Shown here piece by piece: positions 32,783-45,040 of a stretch of DNA of 64,000 nt (the first letter of the stretch is position 1; every line of letters starts with the position of its first letter). The translations under genes and the position numbers were made by a program. Below the pieces are notes generated by a model. That model did no database searches. It saw only the letters and a program-made list of their open reading frames with translations, and was not told the origin of the DNA. Origin of the DNA: Salvator merianae (Eukaryota; Chordata; Lepidosauria; Squamata; Teiidae); assembly GCA_003586115.2 (NCBI GenBank), contig QVOM02000103.1:372001-436000 (forward strand), in the 5' to 3' direction.

Positions 32783-34287
32783 AAAGAGATAAAAAGTATC
32801 TCTGCCCAAAGGTTTCAATCTTATATATTGTACAGGGCAGCTAAACTTGATAGAACATGCAAACAAAGAATTTAAAGTCTGGTTCCAAAGCATTGGTGGA
32901 ACTTAGGTTAGCTATTAGCAAGGCAAGACCCTGCAAATTCTGCTTGCAAGGATGATGTAAAAGCAACCTATGTGCAAGGATTAATTACCAAAAACACATG
33001 AAATTTGTGTAATTTTAATTGGGTAGGGTACATCATTTTCACAAGTTTGATAAGGTCATTTGAGAAACAATTAGGTGGCGCCATGGGGTAAATAAAGCAG
33101 GCACAGAGAATAAATGATAGCTCATCTAACCTTTCTTTGCTCCTGTAATTGGGTATATATTATTCAAAGTTAAGTAAAAGGACACACATAAATTGGCCTT
33201 TCCCCTGTGATGTAGCTGCCAAAAGACAAATGTGATAATGTCCAGGCAGCCTCATGGCTTACAAAACACAGTATTAAAGATCTTCTCAGACTACAAACAG
33301 AGTTTGAACATTGCATAACTTGTCTAAGTCCTGCTTTGGAAGATGGTATTCCTAGTTGCTGCATAATGCTCATCAGTCTTTCAGAAATCCGTCTCAGGTT
33401 GCTAACAATAGCTGTCATTGAGAAAATAATCCTAGGCAATTTTCTACCAGATAATTCAACCTACTGTGTTATCTTCTTCAGAGGTGAGAAAAGGCAACAC
33501 CACAGGAGCTTAAATGGTGACTTTACCCAGCAAAAGATTATTTTAATTCTGAGGCAGTTCTGCTTAAAAAGGTTAGAAGCCTAGAAATGCTCTACATTCC
33601 ATCAACAGTGAAATATGCTGATAATGGTAACGTTTAAACAGCCTTTCAAATTAGCATCAAATAGCATGTAAAAGTCTATTCTAAAACTAGCCAGTCAAAT
33701 AGCTTATCCTCTTCTCAAAGCCACAGTGGTGCTCTAGTCCTCTTCTGGTTAGCAATGATATAGATTTTCTTCCATGCAGATCAGATAATACTTTGCTCTT
33801 ATCAACAGTTGGGCAAAATCATGACTTCAGAGCTTATCAAAGTTTGACACGAATGCTGCATAAAATGAGATATTGACATTAAATCAATGTTTTGGACCTG
33901 TAGCATGGATACATGGTTGCTTAAGTCATTTTCCCTCTCAACAACAACAAAAAAGCCATAAATACGGATTTTAATTATTTTTGCAATTTTATTTCAATTT
34001 GTAACCAATTACAAAGTAATGCCTGAGTTTATCAAAACCTCTAACAAATTGTTACATTGTTATGGCATTTTCAGAAAAGTTAAAATAGGAGGAAGAGTGT
34101 CGGGTGGGCTAACCAGTGTCATTGCCAGGCTGGCCTTAGAGTTTTAAAAGTTGGAGGCAAAGTGTGATGGGGGCACAAATGAACTAAGGTGTGCTGTACA
34201 CATGAATCATATGTTGTTGTTCCATTGCCAGTACTTTATACCTGTTTTTGTTCAGTGTGATTCAGATAATGAAAGTATATACTGATC
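32783..34287. other. Unassigned DNA
   Basis: A minus-strand frame of 89 codons at 33439-33170 has no recognised motif. No repeat terminus was seen. Confidence 0.45.
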
Positions 34288-34288
34288 T

Positions 34289-34336
<48 letters not shown>
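34288..34336. repeat. (GATA)n microsatellite
   Basis: About 12 GATA units. It abuts the left end of the family-C element at 34340. Confidence 0.97.
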
Positions 34337-34339
34337 GTC

Positions 34340-34982
34340 GGTCCCATCTAGACAAGGCCTAAAACTCAAGATTATCCCAGGGCTTTGTTGGGATTGCCAC
34401 ACATGTCTGTGGCAATCCTAATATAGACCTAGAATATTGGGGTGAAATTGTAAAATAACATTATTGCAAGAAAATCAACTCACAAGTCGAGTTTTACAAA
34501 GCAAAAGGACTTACCTGTCCAGAAACTCTTTTGCATGAACCACCATCTTGGAAATGATCCCCATGCAGAAACAGCCCTGAAACCAGCCATAAAATAGTGG
34601 CTGTACATGCACTATTGTGCACTTTCGGGTCATCAAAATACCTAGATCACAGGAAACACCGTTACAGGAGCGGTGCCAAACAAAGTAAGGCCCTTTCTGC
34701 ACTTGGCCTTATTGCAGATTATATCTTGTAATAGGGACCTGCCATCCACATGCTAGTGCAAACTATAAAAGGTCTTGCCCAGGGCCTACCATAGTCTGCA
34801 CTAGCATGCAGATGGCAGGTCTCTATTCTGAGATATAATCTGGAATAAGTCCAAGTGCAGAAAGGCCCTAAGTGTCCACGCTCGCACTGCAATGTTGTCC
34901 TGCCATCCGGAAGGGATGGCAAGGGGCAAGTACAGGGTCCAAATAAAATCCTTCATTTTCCTCTCACTGTCCAGATGCAGCC
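34340..34982. mobile_element. Family-C MITE copy with nested insertion
   Basis: The left end is GGTCCCATCTAGACA; the right end, in reverse, is GGCTGCATCTGGACAG. The core hairpin GGATTGCCACACATGTCTGTGGCAATCC is split here as 34391-34418. Blocks such as CACCATCTTGGAAATG, AGCCATAAAATAGTGGC and CACTGCAATGTTG...CCTGCCA match the intact copy at 46606 in order. The match is broken at 34689-34868 by another element. Confidence 0.7.
34689..34868. mobile_element. Palindromic MITE nested in family C
   Basis: The ends are GGCCCTTTCTGCACTTGG and, in reverse, GGGCCTTTCTGCACTTGG. The arms go on pairing through AATAAG, AGATTATATCT and GACCTGCCATC, about 70 bp each, around a short loop. TAA lies at both junctions (GTAA before, CTAA after), which suggests a 3-bp duplication. 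It shares its tips with family A but not its interior. Length 180 bp. Confidence 0.75.
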
Positions 34983-34987
34983 ATGTA

Positions 34988-34997
34988 AAGAAAAAAA

Positions 34998-35061
<64 letters not shown>

Positions 35062-35078
35062 AAAAGAAAGAAAGAAAG
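34988..35078. repeat. (AAAG)n microsatellite
   Basis: About 21 AAAG units with an A-rich start. It follows the right end of the family-C element within 6 bp. Confidence 0.97.
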
Positions 35079-35082
35079 ATGA

Positions 35083-35519
35083 TAGGTGATACATGATAGA
35101 GAGAATTATAGTGTGTGTGTCTCCAGAGTGAAGCGCACTGCTCAGATGACCACCAACATCCCCCAGTCTGGCCCCATCAGTGGCTAGAAAGAAAATGGAA
35201 TGTAAAATAGCCCTGGAACACCTTTCAAGCCTGCAACCTTTTCTCATGTAAGGAATGCCTCTTTCAGTCACTAGACAAGGACAAATAGATTTCCTGACCC
35301 AGCATAGAGAAAAGGAACTGATCTTGGTATTGGCCACCCATATTTGCTTATTCCACTGGGCTACATGAAGCATCTGGAAACCACCTGAAACACAGGTCAC
35401 TGCCCTGCAAGCTCCAGTGGCACTGGTCACTGGCTCTAGCATGGCACTCATCTGCATTTTGACAGGTTATGCCAGCTGGCTGCCCTCCTCACCCTTGAAT
35501 CTGGCCCACTAGCTAATTG
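35083..35519. other. Unassigned DNA beside an L2-type LINE
   Basis: It may contain more of the LINE that lies at 35520-36950, but no motif was legible. A 218-codon minus-strand frame across here and the microsatellite is compositional. Confidence 0.4.
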
Positions 35520-36950
35520 TCAACCAGGGCAACTGCTTAAATAATGTTGTTATGTATACATGACCTAGTACCCCATTCAAAAACCTGGACCCTGCATTCT
35601 GCAGCAGTTGGTATGAGCTGAAACTGGTAGTAGCCACTTCTTGTAACAGAAATCACTTGAGCTTCCAGTGATTCCAAAATAACCCCAGGCTATGTACCTG
35701 CCCATTTGAAGGGAGTGCAATCTAGAACAGCCAACTATCTCACCTTCCAAACATGGCAACTTTCTTTCCACAAGGTCACCATCTTATTAGGATTCAGCCT
35801 TAGTTTACTGACCCTGATTTAATCCATTGCTGCATCCAGGCACTGGTGCAGGAAATTCACACTGCATCCACACACATTTAAAAAAGCAGTTCAAAAGCAG
35901 CTTAGAGGCGGTAGCATGCAGATGGTAGTATTCCCATCCCATCTTTTGAAAATGCATTTTCTGGACTTTAATGTGGCTTAAGGCATTAGCATGCAAATAC
36001 TACCACCTCTAAGTTGCTTATGATTCACGTTTTTTAATTATGTATAGATGTAGCTCCACGCCCTCTTGATTAAGTTGTTAGAGAGAAACAAAGCTGATTG
36101 TCATCCATATACTGGTGACATCTCACCCTCAAACTCCTGATGGCCAATCCCAGCAGCTTCATTTAGATATCAATTGGTGGCACCCCAGAACCTAACAGGG
36201 AATAGTGGCATAATCACCCAACATCACTTTCTGAGATCAAGTAGGAGACAAACCACAGCACAAAGTTCCACCCACTTCCAACTCATCACGGAGGTGATCT
36301 AACAGAATACAGTGGTCAGTGGTATCAAAAGACACTAAGAGATCAAGCAGGATCAACAGAGTTGCTCTTTTTCTGATTCTCTCCAATAAGAGAAAATCTA
36401 TTAGGGAGACAAAAACTGATTCTGCTCCAAGCCAGGTCTGAATTCAGACCAAAATGTATCAAGATAATTGGTTTTCTCTAAGAGTGCCTGCAGCTGTACA
36501 ATTGCTACTCTCTATAACACCCTCCTCAAAAAGGAAGCATTTGTAGCTAGAACAGACCTCTGGGTTTAGAGAAGGCTTTTTAAGGAGCAGACACACAACT
36601 GCCTCTTTCAAGGCTGGTTGTACCACTCCTTTCCAGAAGAATGTGTTCATCACCCCCTGAACTCACCCAGTCATCCCCAATAGTTAAGCCTAATGAGACA
36701 AGATAGACAAGGGTCGAGGGGACACAAAATAGGGCAAACAGCTGCCATCATCTTGTTCATGTCCTCAGGCCTCAGAAAGTGATCCTGTAAAACTAGACCA
36801 AACATGGACATTTCACCATATAAAGTACCTGTATCTACATCAAGTCTGATGTTTTAGGTGACCTCATAATTATCAGAGCCATAGTCATTACAACTATTGG
36901 GCAACACTTGGCAATTTTTCCACCTGTTTCCACCCCTACAAGCTCTGCAA
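35520..36950 (-). pseudogene. L2-type LINE reverse transcriptase remnant
   Basis: On the minus strand, pieces of a non-LTR reverse transcriptase appear in order: VVQPALKEAVVCLLLKKPSLNP (36640-36560, the motif that opens the RT domain in L2/CR1 elements); ILLDL-SFDTTDH (about 36355-36315, the first palm aspartate); and CHQYMDDNQ (YMDD at 36100-36111), where the family has YADD. Then LRLNPNKM (about 35800) and, near 35680, a broken ...ESLEAQVISVTRSGYYQFQL. Frameshifts and stops are frequent. A family-E MITE interrupts it at 35852-36057. It is inactive. L2 rather than CR1 is judged from the sequence around these motifs and is not certain. Confidence 0.75.
35852..36057. mobile_element. Family-E MITE nested in the L2-type LINE
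   Basis: CTGCATCCACACACATTTAAAAAAGCAG faces AACGTTTTTTAATTATGTATAGATGTAG-type sequence at the other end. AGCTTAGAGGCGGTAGCATGCA faces TGCAAATACTACCACCTCTAAG. The middle TTTTCTGGACTTTAATGTGGC matches 53460-53490 and 44100-44125. Confidence 0.65.
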
Positions 36951-37959
36951 CATCAGCAATCACACAATAATCAACCCTCCTTTATCTGCATGTTCCCTTT
37001 TCTGTCTTTCTCTTTAGGATTTCCATGTATAAAAGGTAATCCTACTCATCAGTATATTAACTAAGATATATAGCTCTGGTTCATGTGACTGAATAACAGC
37101 AGCTTTGTTCCCCCCATGGGAACAATGCTGGCATGAGCAGGGTCAAATATCCAGTGACCCCATGTTCTTCTGCATGGAGTACCCACACCACATGTGATGC
37201 AGTGTGCAAAAGGGAGACACTCACCCTATTCTTCTGTTGCAAGAATCAAGGTTGTTGCTCAGTAAATGTGTGACCAGACTCTCAATTCTCCTTCCTTCAT
37301 GCCGTCTGCTATGTTGGTGGCAGCAGCAGGAGCAGCTTCTCTCAGTACTCCTTAATCTTTGTTGTCACAGAAAAACAAATACATGGATGGACTAACATTG
37401 TCATGACTGAAAAGCAAGTAGCAGATGGGAAAGCTCTAGTAGACAACAGATGATTGGTGACTTACGTGTTTAAAATAATGGGTACTAGAATCCTAATGGA
37501 TTTTTACTTTCACAACCTATGGACAAATAAATCTCACCAGACAATATGTTTGAGAGGTTCACTTTATTGCCTGTTGGCAGGTATATGTAGAAAACAGGTA
37601 CTTCAAAAGTGTCATGAAAGCCACTTTACATAATAGGATGTAGAAAGCAAGACTCAGCATATACCATCAGGTCTATAGTGTAAATAAATTTAGCAGCAAG
37701 TTGGAGAGATGTATTCTCAAGAGCAACACTATTTTGTTCATTCAGCAACTCATAAATCAGGTAGGTGTCCCTTTTCTGGCCGTGACGGGCAAATGAGTCA
37801 TGACCGCTTACAGGAACTTCTCAGAATATGTTGAAATAGCATAGTCCTGCAAAGGCTGAGACTAAAACAAGCTTTACTATCACATGTGTTTTAGCTGCCT
37901 GCCTTGATTTTAGAGGTGGGGAAAAGGGATGGGGTGATAACAAGTTTCTTCACGACTAT
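36951..37959. other. Unassigned DNA
   Basis: No gene or repeat recognised. Confidence 0.45.
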
Positions 37960-38084
37960 GGACAATTCTGTACTAGCCGGTATAGTGGAGCAGCAAGGGT
38001 ACTAGGAGCCCCTCTTAGACTGCACTGGCATGAAGAAGGGAGGCTCCTGGCTGATATGGTATACTGCCCAACGCAGAATCGCCC
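37960..38084. mobile_element. Family-B MITE copy, shortened
   Basis: Ends GGACAATTCTGTACTAGCC and, in reverse, GGGCGATTCTGCGTTGGGC. CTAGGAGCCCCTC...GGAGGCTCCTGG pairs inside. 125 bp. Confidence 0.6.
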
Positions 38085-38427
38085 TACAAGTAGTATCGGT
38101 CCAGTCTATGGAAAGCGGTCTTTTCAGGAGTAATGAGTTCAGAACTCAGTCCCAAAACAGAACTTATACAAGCTTGGCTGAATATATTTGACTACTACAT
38201 CCAGCCAGTGCTGAGGACCAGGGCCTGATCAGCAGGCATTGTATTGCTCTTGTTTTCGAGCATCAGCCAATGGACATCATTACACTCACTACTTATTTTT
38301 GTTCTATTCTCTTTTTGGTCTTTTAAAGCCATTATAGCTCAGAAGACAGTTCAACATGGGTCTTGTTTTCCTCCTATTTCAAACCAATGAGCGGAGACCA
38401 TGTGAGGCTGAGTATACTGTTCCTAAA
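38085..38427. other. Unassigned DNA
   Basis: Nothing recognised. Confidence 0.45.
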
Positions 38428-38635
38428 GGCCCAATTATACCTAAATTTTAATCCATCTGTAATGAAAGAACGTATCAGCAAAGTGACCGGTCATTATCTT
38501 TTTACTTTATCTAACCCAAGAGCAGATTTTCTGGGATAGATAATATGAAAAGAAAACTGCTTGTGAGTTTATTGATGCATTATCACATGCTGAAGGTAGA
38601 GTGAAGATGGATTAAAATTTAAGTGTAGATGGACC
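38428..38635. mobile_element. Inverted-repeat MITE with ATTAAAATTTA arms
   Basis: Left GGCCCAATTATACCTAAATTTTAATCCATCT; right, in reverse, GGTCCATCTACACTTAAATTTTAATCCATCT, so about 31 bp pair with few mismatches. TAAA is found next to both ends (one base apart on the right). A related right end is at 61262-61300. 208 bp. Confidence 0.7.
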
Positions 38636-39879
38636 ATAAAGTATTTCAACCTGCTTTATCCACTTTCATCCTAGTAAGTAATCCAGTGCCATAGACAGTA
38701 GCAGACTTTTTTATCTGAACTACTAACTGCTAGAGACTCTTCTGGATGAATTAATCTAATATCATATGGGTTGTATGGAGTGGCAGAAAAGGAGGGGGGG
38801 AGAAGTTTTGTTCATTTTTTGCACTGACACTGACCTCCTTGGAACAAATAGTCCCCTCGTATCTTAGAGTACCTCCAGTTCTCAGTTTGGAATACTGAGG
38901 CTGAATTTCCATTGTCTCCAGTTTTGTTTGGATAGAGAGGCTGCCTCTGTACCTCCCCTCCTTCTCAGCGCAGGAGGGGCAGGAGTTACCACAGGACCAA
39001 CCAAGCTTCAGGGCCAAAGCCTCACAGCAGCAAAGGAAACTCTGCTGGAGGTGAACTGCTGTTCACATCAAGAAAAATCCATCTGAATTGCATTTCAGGA
39101 ACTAGAAGAAATGCACCACAGTTCCAGAACCCTATGTATACTTCAGACTGAATCCACATGAGAGGAGAAGGTGACTCTACCAGTAGTAGTGATCTTGAAG
39201 GTTCTTTTTTTACCAATTGGTTGTTCTCATGGTGGGCTGAGGAGCCAAATGAGAACAGGAATATTTGTTTAAAGTTTTCTGAAGTGCTTGCATTAAAGGC
39301 TAACCAAAAATGTATGTGGGCCTCAGTTTGAACTTGTTCTCCTATTCTTCTGTACTTGAGGATTCTACTTTCCCTTAGAGACTATTCTTAGATAAATGTG
39401 CAGTTATCTTCTTAGCAATTAAAGAATTCAATGACAGACCACAAATAAGTATTTCAGAAGCACTTTGAGCCAAGAGAATAGCTTGTTTCATTTTAGGAAT
39501 GTTCAGACTCACAGTTGTTTGCCTGCTTCAAGCTCTCCTTTCCTCCATCTTTTTCCAGCACATGAGTTGTATATTCCACTCCAAGTACTTCCCAGTAGCC
39601 CAACATGTTTCTCTCCCCTCAGCAATAATATGCAATTTGCCAACTCGTTTTTGTGTGTCACCAGCTTTGCTTTTTGTCTTTTGCTTTCAACCAAGGTCTA
39701 GCCTCCTCAAACGCCTTTCACAACTCACCAACACTTTAACACCTCAAACTTTCCAACTGGAATTTATCAATTTATCAGAAAATCCATCCTTGAGTTGTTA
39801 GTTTGCTGGCATGTTCACTTGGGAGGTTGATCAGAGTTGTATTAAAACTTAGGAGTAACCAGATCCTATGAGTATTTCC
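38636..39879. other. Unassigned DNA
   Basis: Frames of 88-100 codons overlap on both strands without motif. Nothing else was recognised. Confidence 0.45.
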
Positions 39880-40333
39880 AGACTTACTATTGTTCCTGTA
39901 TAGTAAGAGGTCCAGAGGCCTCCCTTCCACATGCTAGTGAGGTATAAGGGAGGCTATGCCTTCTTGCTAGTAAACTACATCTACATTGGACAGAGTATTG
40001 ACCAGACTAGGTGACCCAAAATAGCCACCTAGTTCTGTTTACCAGTTCTAATGGCTGAAAAGCCAATTTATGGGACGGTGAAGAAAGCACATTCCTCCAT
40101 GTTCTAGTTTATCAGGGGGACCCATTTCAATGGCACAACAAAGTGTGCTGCTGAAATGGGTCCCTCTGGGTTCTCAGGCAAGCTTTGGGGATGGTGTGGG
40201 GCTATCCCAGAACAACTGTCCAAATGTAGATCACCTTGTTCCAGGACATATGGATTGCTCCAGCTGGTGGACCACTCCAGCTGATCTTGTTTCACTGGAG
40301 CCCTCCATCTAAAGTAAGTGTGGAAATGGCCAC
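39880..40333 (+). mobile_element. Family-A MITE copy, diverged
   Basis: The right end TAAGTGTGGAAATGGCC is a worn GTGCAGAAAGGCCC. Internal GGGGGACCCATTTCAATGGCACAACAAAGTG and ATGGGTCCCTCTGGG match the middle of the 60738 copy. The left end is worn. Confidence 0.5.
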
Positions 40334-42444
40334 AATTAACTTCCCATCTGCTGTAATCTCTGCCCACTCTCAAGACAGATAAACAATCTATCAATAAAGT
40401 AAGAAAATTATATTGTAGCCTCAATTATAAGCAAAACATGTTTTAAACAAAGCACATATCATCTAAAAGCTTTAATTTTAAAAGTTAACTTCGAGGAATC
40501 AAATTATATATTTAAAAAACAATCAGAAAAGGAACAGGCAACAAGACCGTGAACTTGTCATTTGCATTAGGATTGATCAGTGCTTTGGAATAACTTCAAG
40601 GTGAATATGTTTGACCCAGAGAGTTTGCAAAGTTACAAGAATAATAACCTCCCAGTTGTTTTCATCTCAACCCTGCAACTGCAAAATGTCATAGATGGTT
40701 CTGCAAAGTCCGTTTGAAATGATGCCCTTTAGCACAGATAAATCCAGGTTGCCAGATGCTGTCTTTTTCACAATTCCCATGAGTTCAAATTTCTGAATGT
40801 GGGGGATGATTTTCTTGTTGAACTCTTGAGCACAGCCTGAAGCAGCTCTACATTATTCCAGAAAACAAAGTGGCCTCTAGCCAGCCCAAGGGAACATTAT
40901 CAAACCCAGTGTACTGAGTCCTGCTGTAGTACATGAATTTATTTTTGTATGATGTATGTGTATGAACGTGCTCACAGAGACACGCAAACATCAGTAGGGA
41001 CAAAACTTAGTAAACCACTCTTTTTCTAACACAGAAATTACAAGCATGCAAAAGCTAAATGAAGAACAGATAATGTGAGTTAATCTGAACAAACTAACTC
41101 AGCACTGTCATTGAGCAACTACAGGGTGCTAAATTGACCTGCAAGTTTATGTAGCCAATCTGCAAATTTACTGTGTTGCTAGCCTCTGAAGATTACACTC
41201 TAAGTTGTAGTATTTTTCCCCGCCCAGAAGACACTGCGGTTGGCATAAGCTGTCTAAAGTAGGTGAAACAGCAGCACAGTAGAAATTAAATATTTTGTTG
41301 TGTATATAAAAATCATGTAAAAATGCATTTCACATATTAAGTTATACATAACAAAATGTGTTTTTTATTGATTTATGCTTTTTTTTTACATGACAAAATA
41401 TTATTTTGTGGAAGATGTTAGTCATGTTAAAGGCCCATGGGGTGTGGTGACCATACAGTATCACCCACATCAGACCTACATCCAGCCCCAGAGTGGGAAA
41501 AACTAGCCTCAGAGGAGGTCTGTTGGCAATCCCTGGCAATGCACTCCAAGGGCACTTCCCACTCTCTTGCAGCCCCCACTCCCACCGTCTGGAGGAATGG
41601 CAACAGTGGAAGCAACTTATGTTTGCCATTTTCCACTTGGCACAATTAAGTGCCAGATAGAAAATGGCTCACTTTCGCGACAATTTACTGTCAGCTGCTT
41701 AATAGGAAATTGCTACAACAGGCGGAAATTTTGAGACTGCAGACTATTTCTTCCCCAGTTTCGAAGCCTGGAAGTGCTAGCCATGTATACATTGGATCTC
41801 CTGGGAGGAATGCCAAATCCCATGACACAGGCAGCCCTTTTATGGGCTATGAAGATGGTGCTTTATTTTAAAACATGCACCAAACAAAGATCTTTACAAC
41901 GAATGTCAATAATATTTGAATACAGCAATGTAAACTTATTCCATTCAACCTCATTCTATACCCCCACCACTATAACTAATTGATCAGCACAGACTGTCAA
42001 TTACTGGCAGCTTTGTCCAAACAGTAAACTGACAAGCCTAAAACGAAAGTAGAAGTACATCCCTATGCAGGTCTGCAAACAGAACAACAAAGAGACAGAA
42101 CTGAAGCCCTTGCTCATTCAGATCCCTTCTTAAGGCTCTGCAGCATTAATAGCTGGTTGAACGTATTTTCTTTAGTAGCCACTTTATATTCTTTTTTTTC
42201 TTAAGCAGGCTGAAGAAGAAACCTGGCTCTCTGATTTTTCTCATCAGCTGTTCCAAATGATGCTCTTACAGAGTCTCTGAAGGGCTGAAATATTCATGGC
42301 ACCATAAATCATTGACTTCCATCAGAAGGGGAAAAATTGAGGTTACACCCTCTCACCTCGCCCTGGAACACCCACATCCAGCCTATGTAAAACCACAATA
42401 AGGGCAACATTAAAAAAAAAACAAAAAAAAACAAACTACATTAA
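40334..42444. other. Unassigned DNA
   Basis: A-rich runs at 42412-42432 precede the next element. No gene or terminus was recognised. Confidence 0.45.
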
Positions 42445-43577
42445 GGCCGCAGTCGGACACGGCATTTAATCAGTTTAAAGGCCGTCTTCACTTCCCGCTG
42501 GCCCGACATGATCTTGCCGTTCTGTAATTTTTAAGGATTAAATTGGCAAAATGAGGATTAATTTGTCTTTGGATTTTATCAACTCTCAAGACGTTCCAGA
42601 TCGCTAGCGCGCTTTACTTTGTGCTGTGGGCACAGAGAAAGCGATTATGTGATCAAAAGGAGGTGATCTGCTTTTCCTTTTTTTCCCTTCCTCTGGTGGG
42701 GAAGAAAAGGATGGATCGTGGTTTGGAGATTTCCCTCTTTTTCCGGCTTTTGATTATTTTCTTTCTTTTTTTTTGTGGGGAGGGGCATGTTTGTTCCCGG
42801 AGAAGGGAGGGTGCAGAGTTGCAATCCTGTGTACACTTGTTCAGGATCAAGGGGACCCGAACGCTCAGTGGAATTTTCTTCACAGAAAACGGGCAGGCTG
42901 AAGCACGGATCGGGAAGCGCCTCTCGGAGCCGTGAAATCAAAACAGTCGATTTGGGGCGCTGGGAAGTGGGAAAGGGGGTCAGCGGAGAAGAGTGCTGAT
43001 TGTTTCCCAGGCAATTTGATGGATGGGATTTATGTGTGTGTGAGGGGAGGGACAGAAATGCTTCCTTTTCCTCTCATTCCTCTCACTCTGTGCCTCCACC
43101 TTCACACACACAACTGCAATCTCCTTTCCATCCTTTCAAACATCTCTCCCTCTCTTCAGTCATGTCATACCATAAGTTTTTAGAGTTAAAATTGTGACTT
43201 CAGATAGCTTTGGCAGTAAAGTTCAGCGAGACTCCCTCCACCAAAATAAGAAAGCTGTAGTGGGGAGAAGCAAATGACAAATGCCTACTAGTAACACTGC
43301 CAAGTGAATCCAGGTTCTGAGGCAGCAGCGGGGGACCTACGGAGAGTGGAGCTTTACTTTCCCACCCCTGTGACATCAAGGTTTGAATTGGGACTGCAGC
43401 CAATCGCTGACTGCACAGGGAAGAGAATTTGACGAGGGGTGGAGGCAGAAAGGGTATTGCCAAGCACGGCAAATATCAGTGTGGGAACGAGCAAGTACGA
43501 ATTGACTCCGTGTGAAGATGAATTCACTGTGTGGACTCTTCTGATACGGATTACATTGACGATGTCCGACCGTGGCC
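42445..43577. mobile_element. 1.1-kb PIF/Harbinger-like non-autonomous element
   Basis: Left end GGCCGCAGTCGGACACGG; right end, in reverse, GGCCACGGTCGGACATCG. Both continue to a weaker ATTTAATC/ATGTAATC pairing. TAA lies on both sides (42442-42444 and 43578-43580), the 3-bp target typical of Harbinger. At about 42815-42870 the interior has TTGCAATCCTGTGTACACTTGTTCAGG, a block seen in common reptile repeats. No transposase is present. The small frame at 43439-43627 has no known motif. Confidence 0.7.
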
Positions 43578-43685
43578 TAAGAGAAGCAATGCACTTGGAA
43601 TACAGGAAAAAGCACTCTATAAAATAAAAAGATTTTTTGACAATATTGCATCTTGGACATGAAAAATACACAATCTGGTGTGATT

Positions 43686-43999
43686 AAGAGATCACTGAAC
43701 ACTCGTTGGTGCAGTCAACAGAGAAGCAGATAAGTCAACAAGTAGTTGTTTGTGTTCAAGTTTGAACTAGTTCGAAAACAAGAAACACCACTTTTTCATT
43801 GAAAAAGCCCTTCTCAAGGGCAAAAACACAGCAAAACCAAACTGTTCAATCAAATAGTTCAGGTTCACAAATGGGGAATTGGTTGGGTTCAGCTGAGGTT
43901 TTGGATATCCGAATTGGATATTCAATTCAATGCAATCATTTGTGAACTAGCTAGTTCAGTGCAAACTGTGAACTAACCAACCAGTTTGGCACATCTGTA
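43686..43999. mobile_element. Family-G hAT-type MITE
   Basis: The right end, in reverse, is TACAGATGTGCCAAAC. Flanking octamers GTGTGATT (43678-43685) and TTGTGATT (44000-44007) differ by one base. The interior GAAAACAAGAAACACCACTTTTT, CTTCTCAAGGGCAAAAACACAGCAAA and many TTGAAC/GTTCAA words match the copy at 56599. 314 bp, non-coding. Confidence 0.65.
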
Positions 44000-44007
44000 T
44001 TGTGATT

Positions 44008-44227
44008 TCACCACAGCTGAGTCCGATCTAATGCACAAGGTGGTAGCATGTAGCACTACTGTTGTCATCTCATCCCATCTCCAATCCCCTTTGGAAGTGC
44101 TTTTTCTGGCCTTTGATGTGCGTTAGAGGTAGGATGAACACACTGAGTGCTCTGAACCATCTTTGAGCTACTTTTAAGGTGTGTTTCTTTTCTTCTCTTT
44201 CCTTTTTTACTGCATGTGAACACAGCC
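44008..44227. mobile_element. Family-E MITE copy
   Basis: The right end in reverse is GGCTGTGTTCACATGCAGTAAAAAAGG, the best-preserved terminus of this family. GGTGGTAGCATGTAGCAC, CATCTCATCCCATCTC and TTTTTCTGGCCTTTGATGTG match other copies. The left end lies against the family-G copy. Confidence 0.6.
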
Positions 44228-45040
44228 TAAGATTAAGTTGATGCAGATAATGTACTGACAAAAATCCAATATTTTTTTTCTAGAAGTTTCTAATCCAGAT
44301 AGTGTGGAAGTGCATACCTTTATAAAGGCAAGAACAGCAGCTGATGTAATTGATGATATATACAAATGATTTAATGATCTCACATGTGACAACAGCAGTC
44401 AGAGCTGTGTTTGCCTCTTCTTCTATTCTAGAGCTTTAAATTAAAGCTCTTGTGATCAGCTTTCTTGCTAAATCAGATGTTATGCTTCTCTGCCTTATGC
44501 ATTCCAAAGACTTTATTAAAAAATTATGAGGGGCCATGAAGCGAGGGAGAGAAAGAAAGGCAACATGAATGGGCTGTGATTGCTCCTACTGTTGCTAACA
44601 TCTATAACCTTAAACTATATTAGCTAACTCCTCTTGCACATCCCTGCCACTACACAGGAGGCAAAATAGCAACCAGCAGGAAGTGCATCTCAAAACTGTT
44701 CCCCAAAAACGTTCAATTGAGGAAAAATAGTGCATATTCATTCAATACAGGTAGTTGCTGAAAAATTGAACTTGCAGCAGTTCACGTGATTGGAATTTAA
44801 ATAAGGCCTTTCCTAAAATTTTACAAGTGGCAAAACCAAGCAGCATTTGACAAATCCATATACAACAAAGCTTCCTTTTGAGATTAGAGCCATCAGCTTT
44901 GCATCAGATTACCTCATGCACTGCCACTTATTATTGTTCCAAGCCAGAAATGGAAAACTTGTGTTCAGACATTATCAGATTTTCCTCTGCCTCAATTAGC
45001 ATAGCCAATACCCAGAATTGACCAAAATTATATCCCCACA
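44228..45040. other. Unassigned DNA
   Basis: No gene or repeat recognised. Confidence 0.45.

Noticed and set aside
33170..33439. 89-codon minus-strand frame as a gene
   Set aside because: No motif or neighbouring exon signals, and an overlapping frame of similar length exists on the other strand.
34801..35457. 218-codon minus-strand open frame
   Set aside because: It crosses a MITE end and the AAAG microsatellite (translated as repeated F, L and S). No conserved motif.
43439..43627. Small plus-strand frame as a host gene
   Set aside because: It spans the right end of the Harbinger-like element and continues into flanking DNA. No motif.
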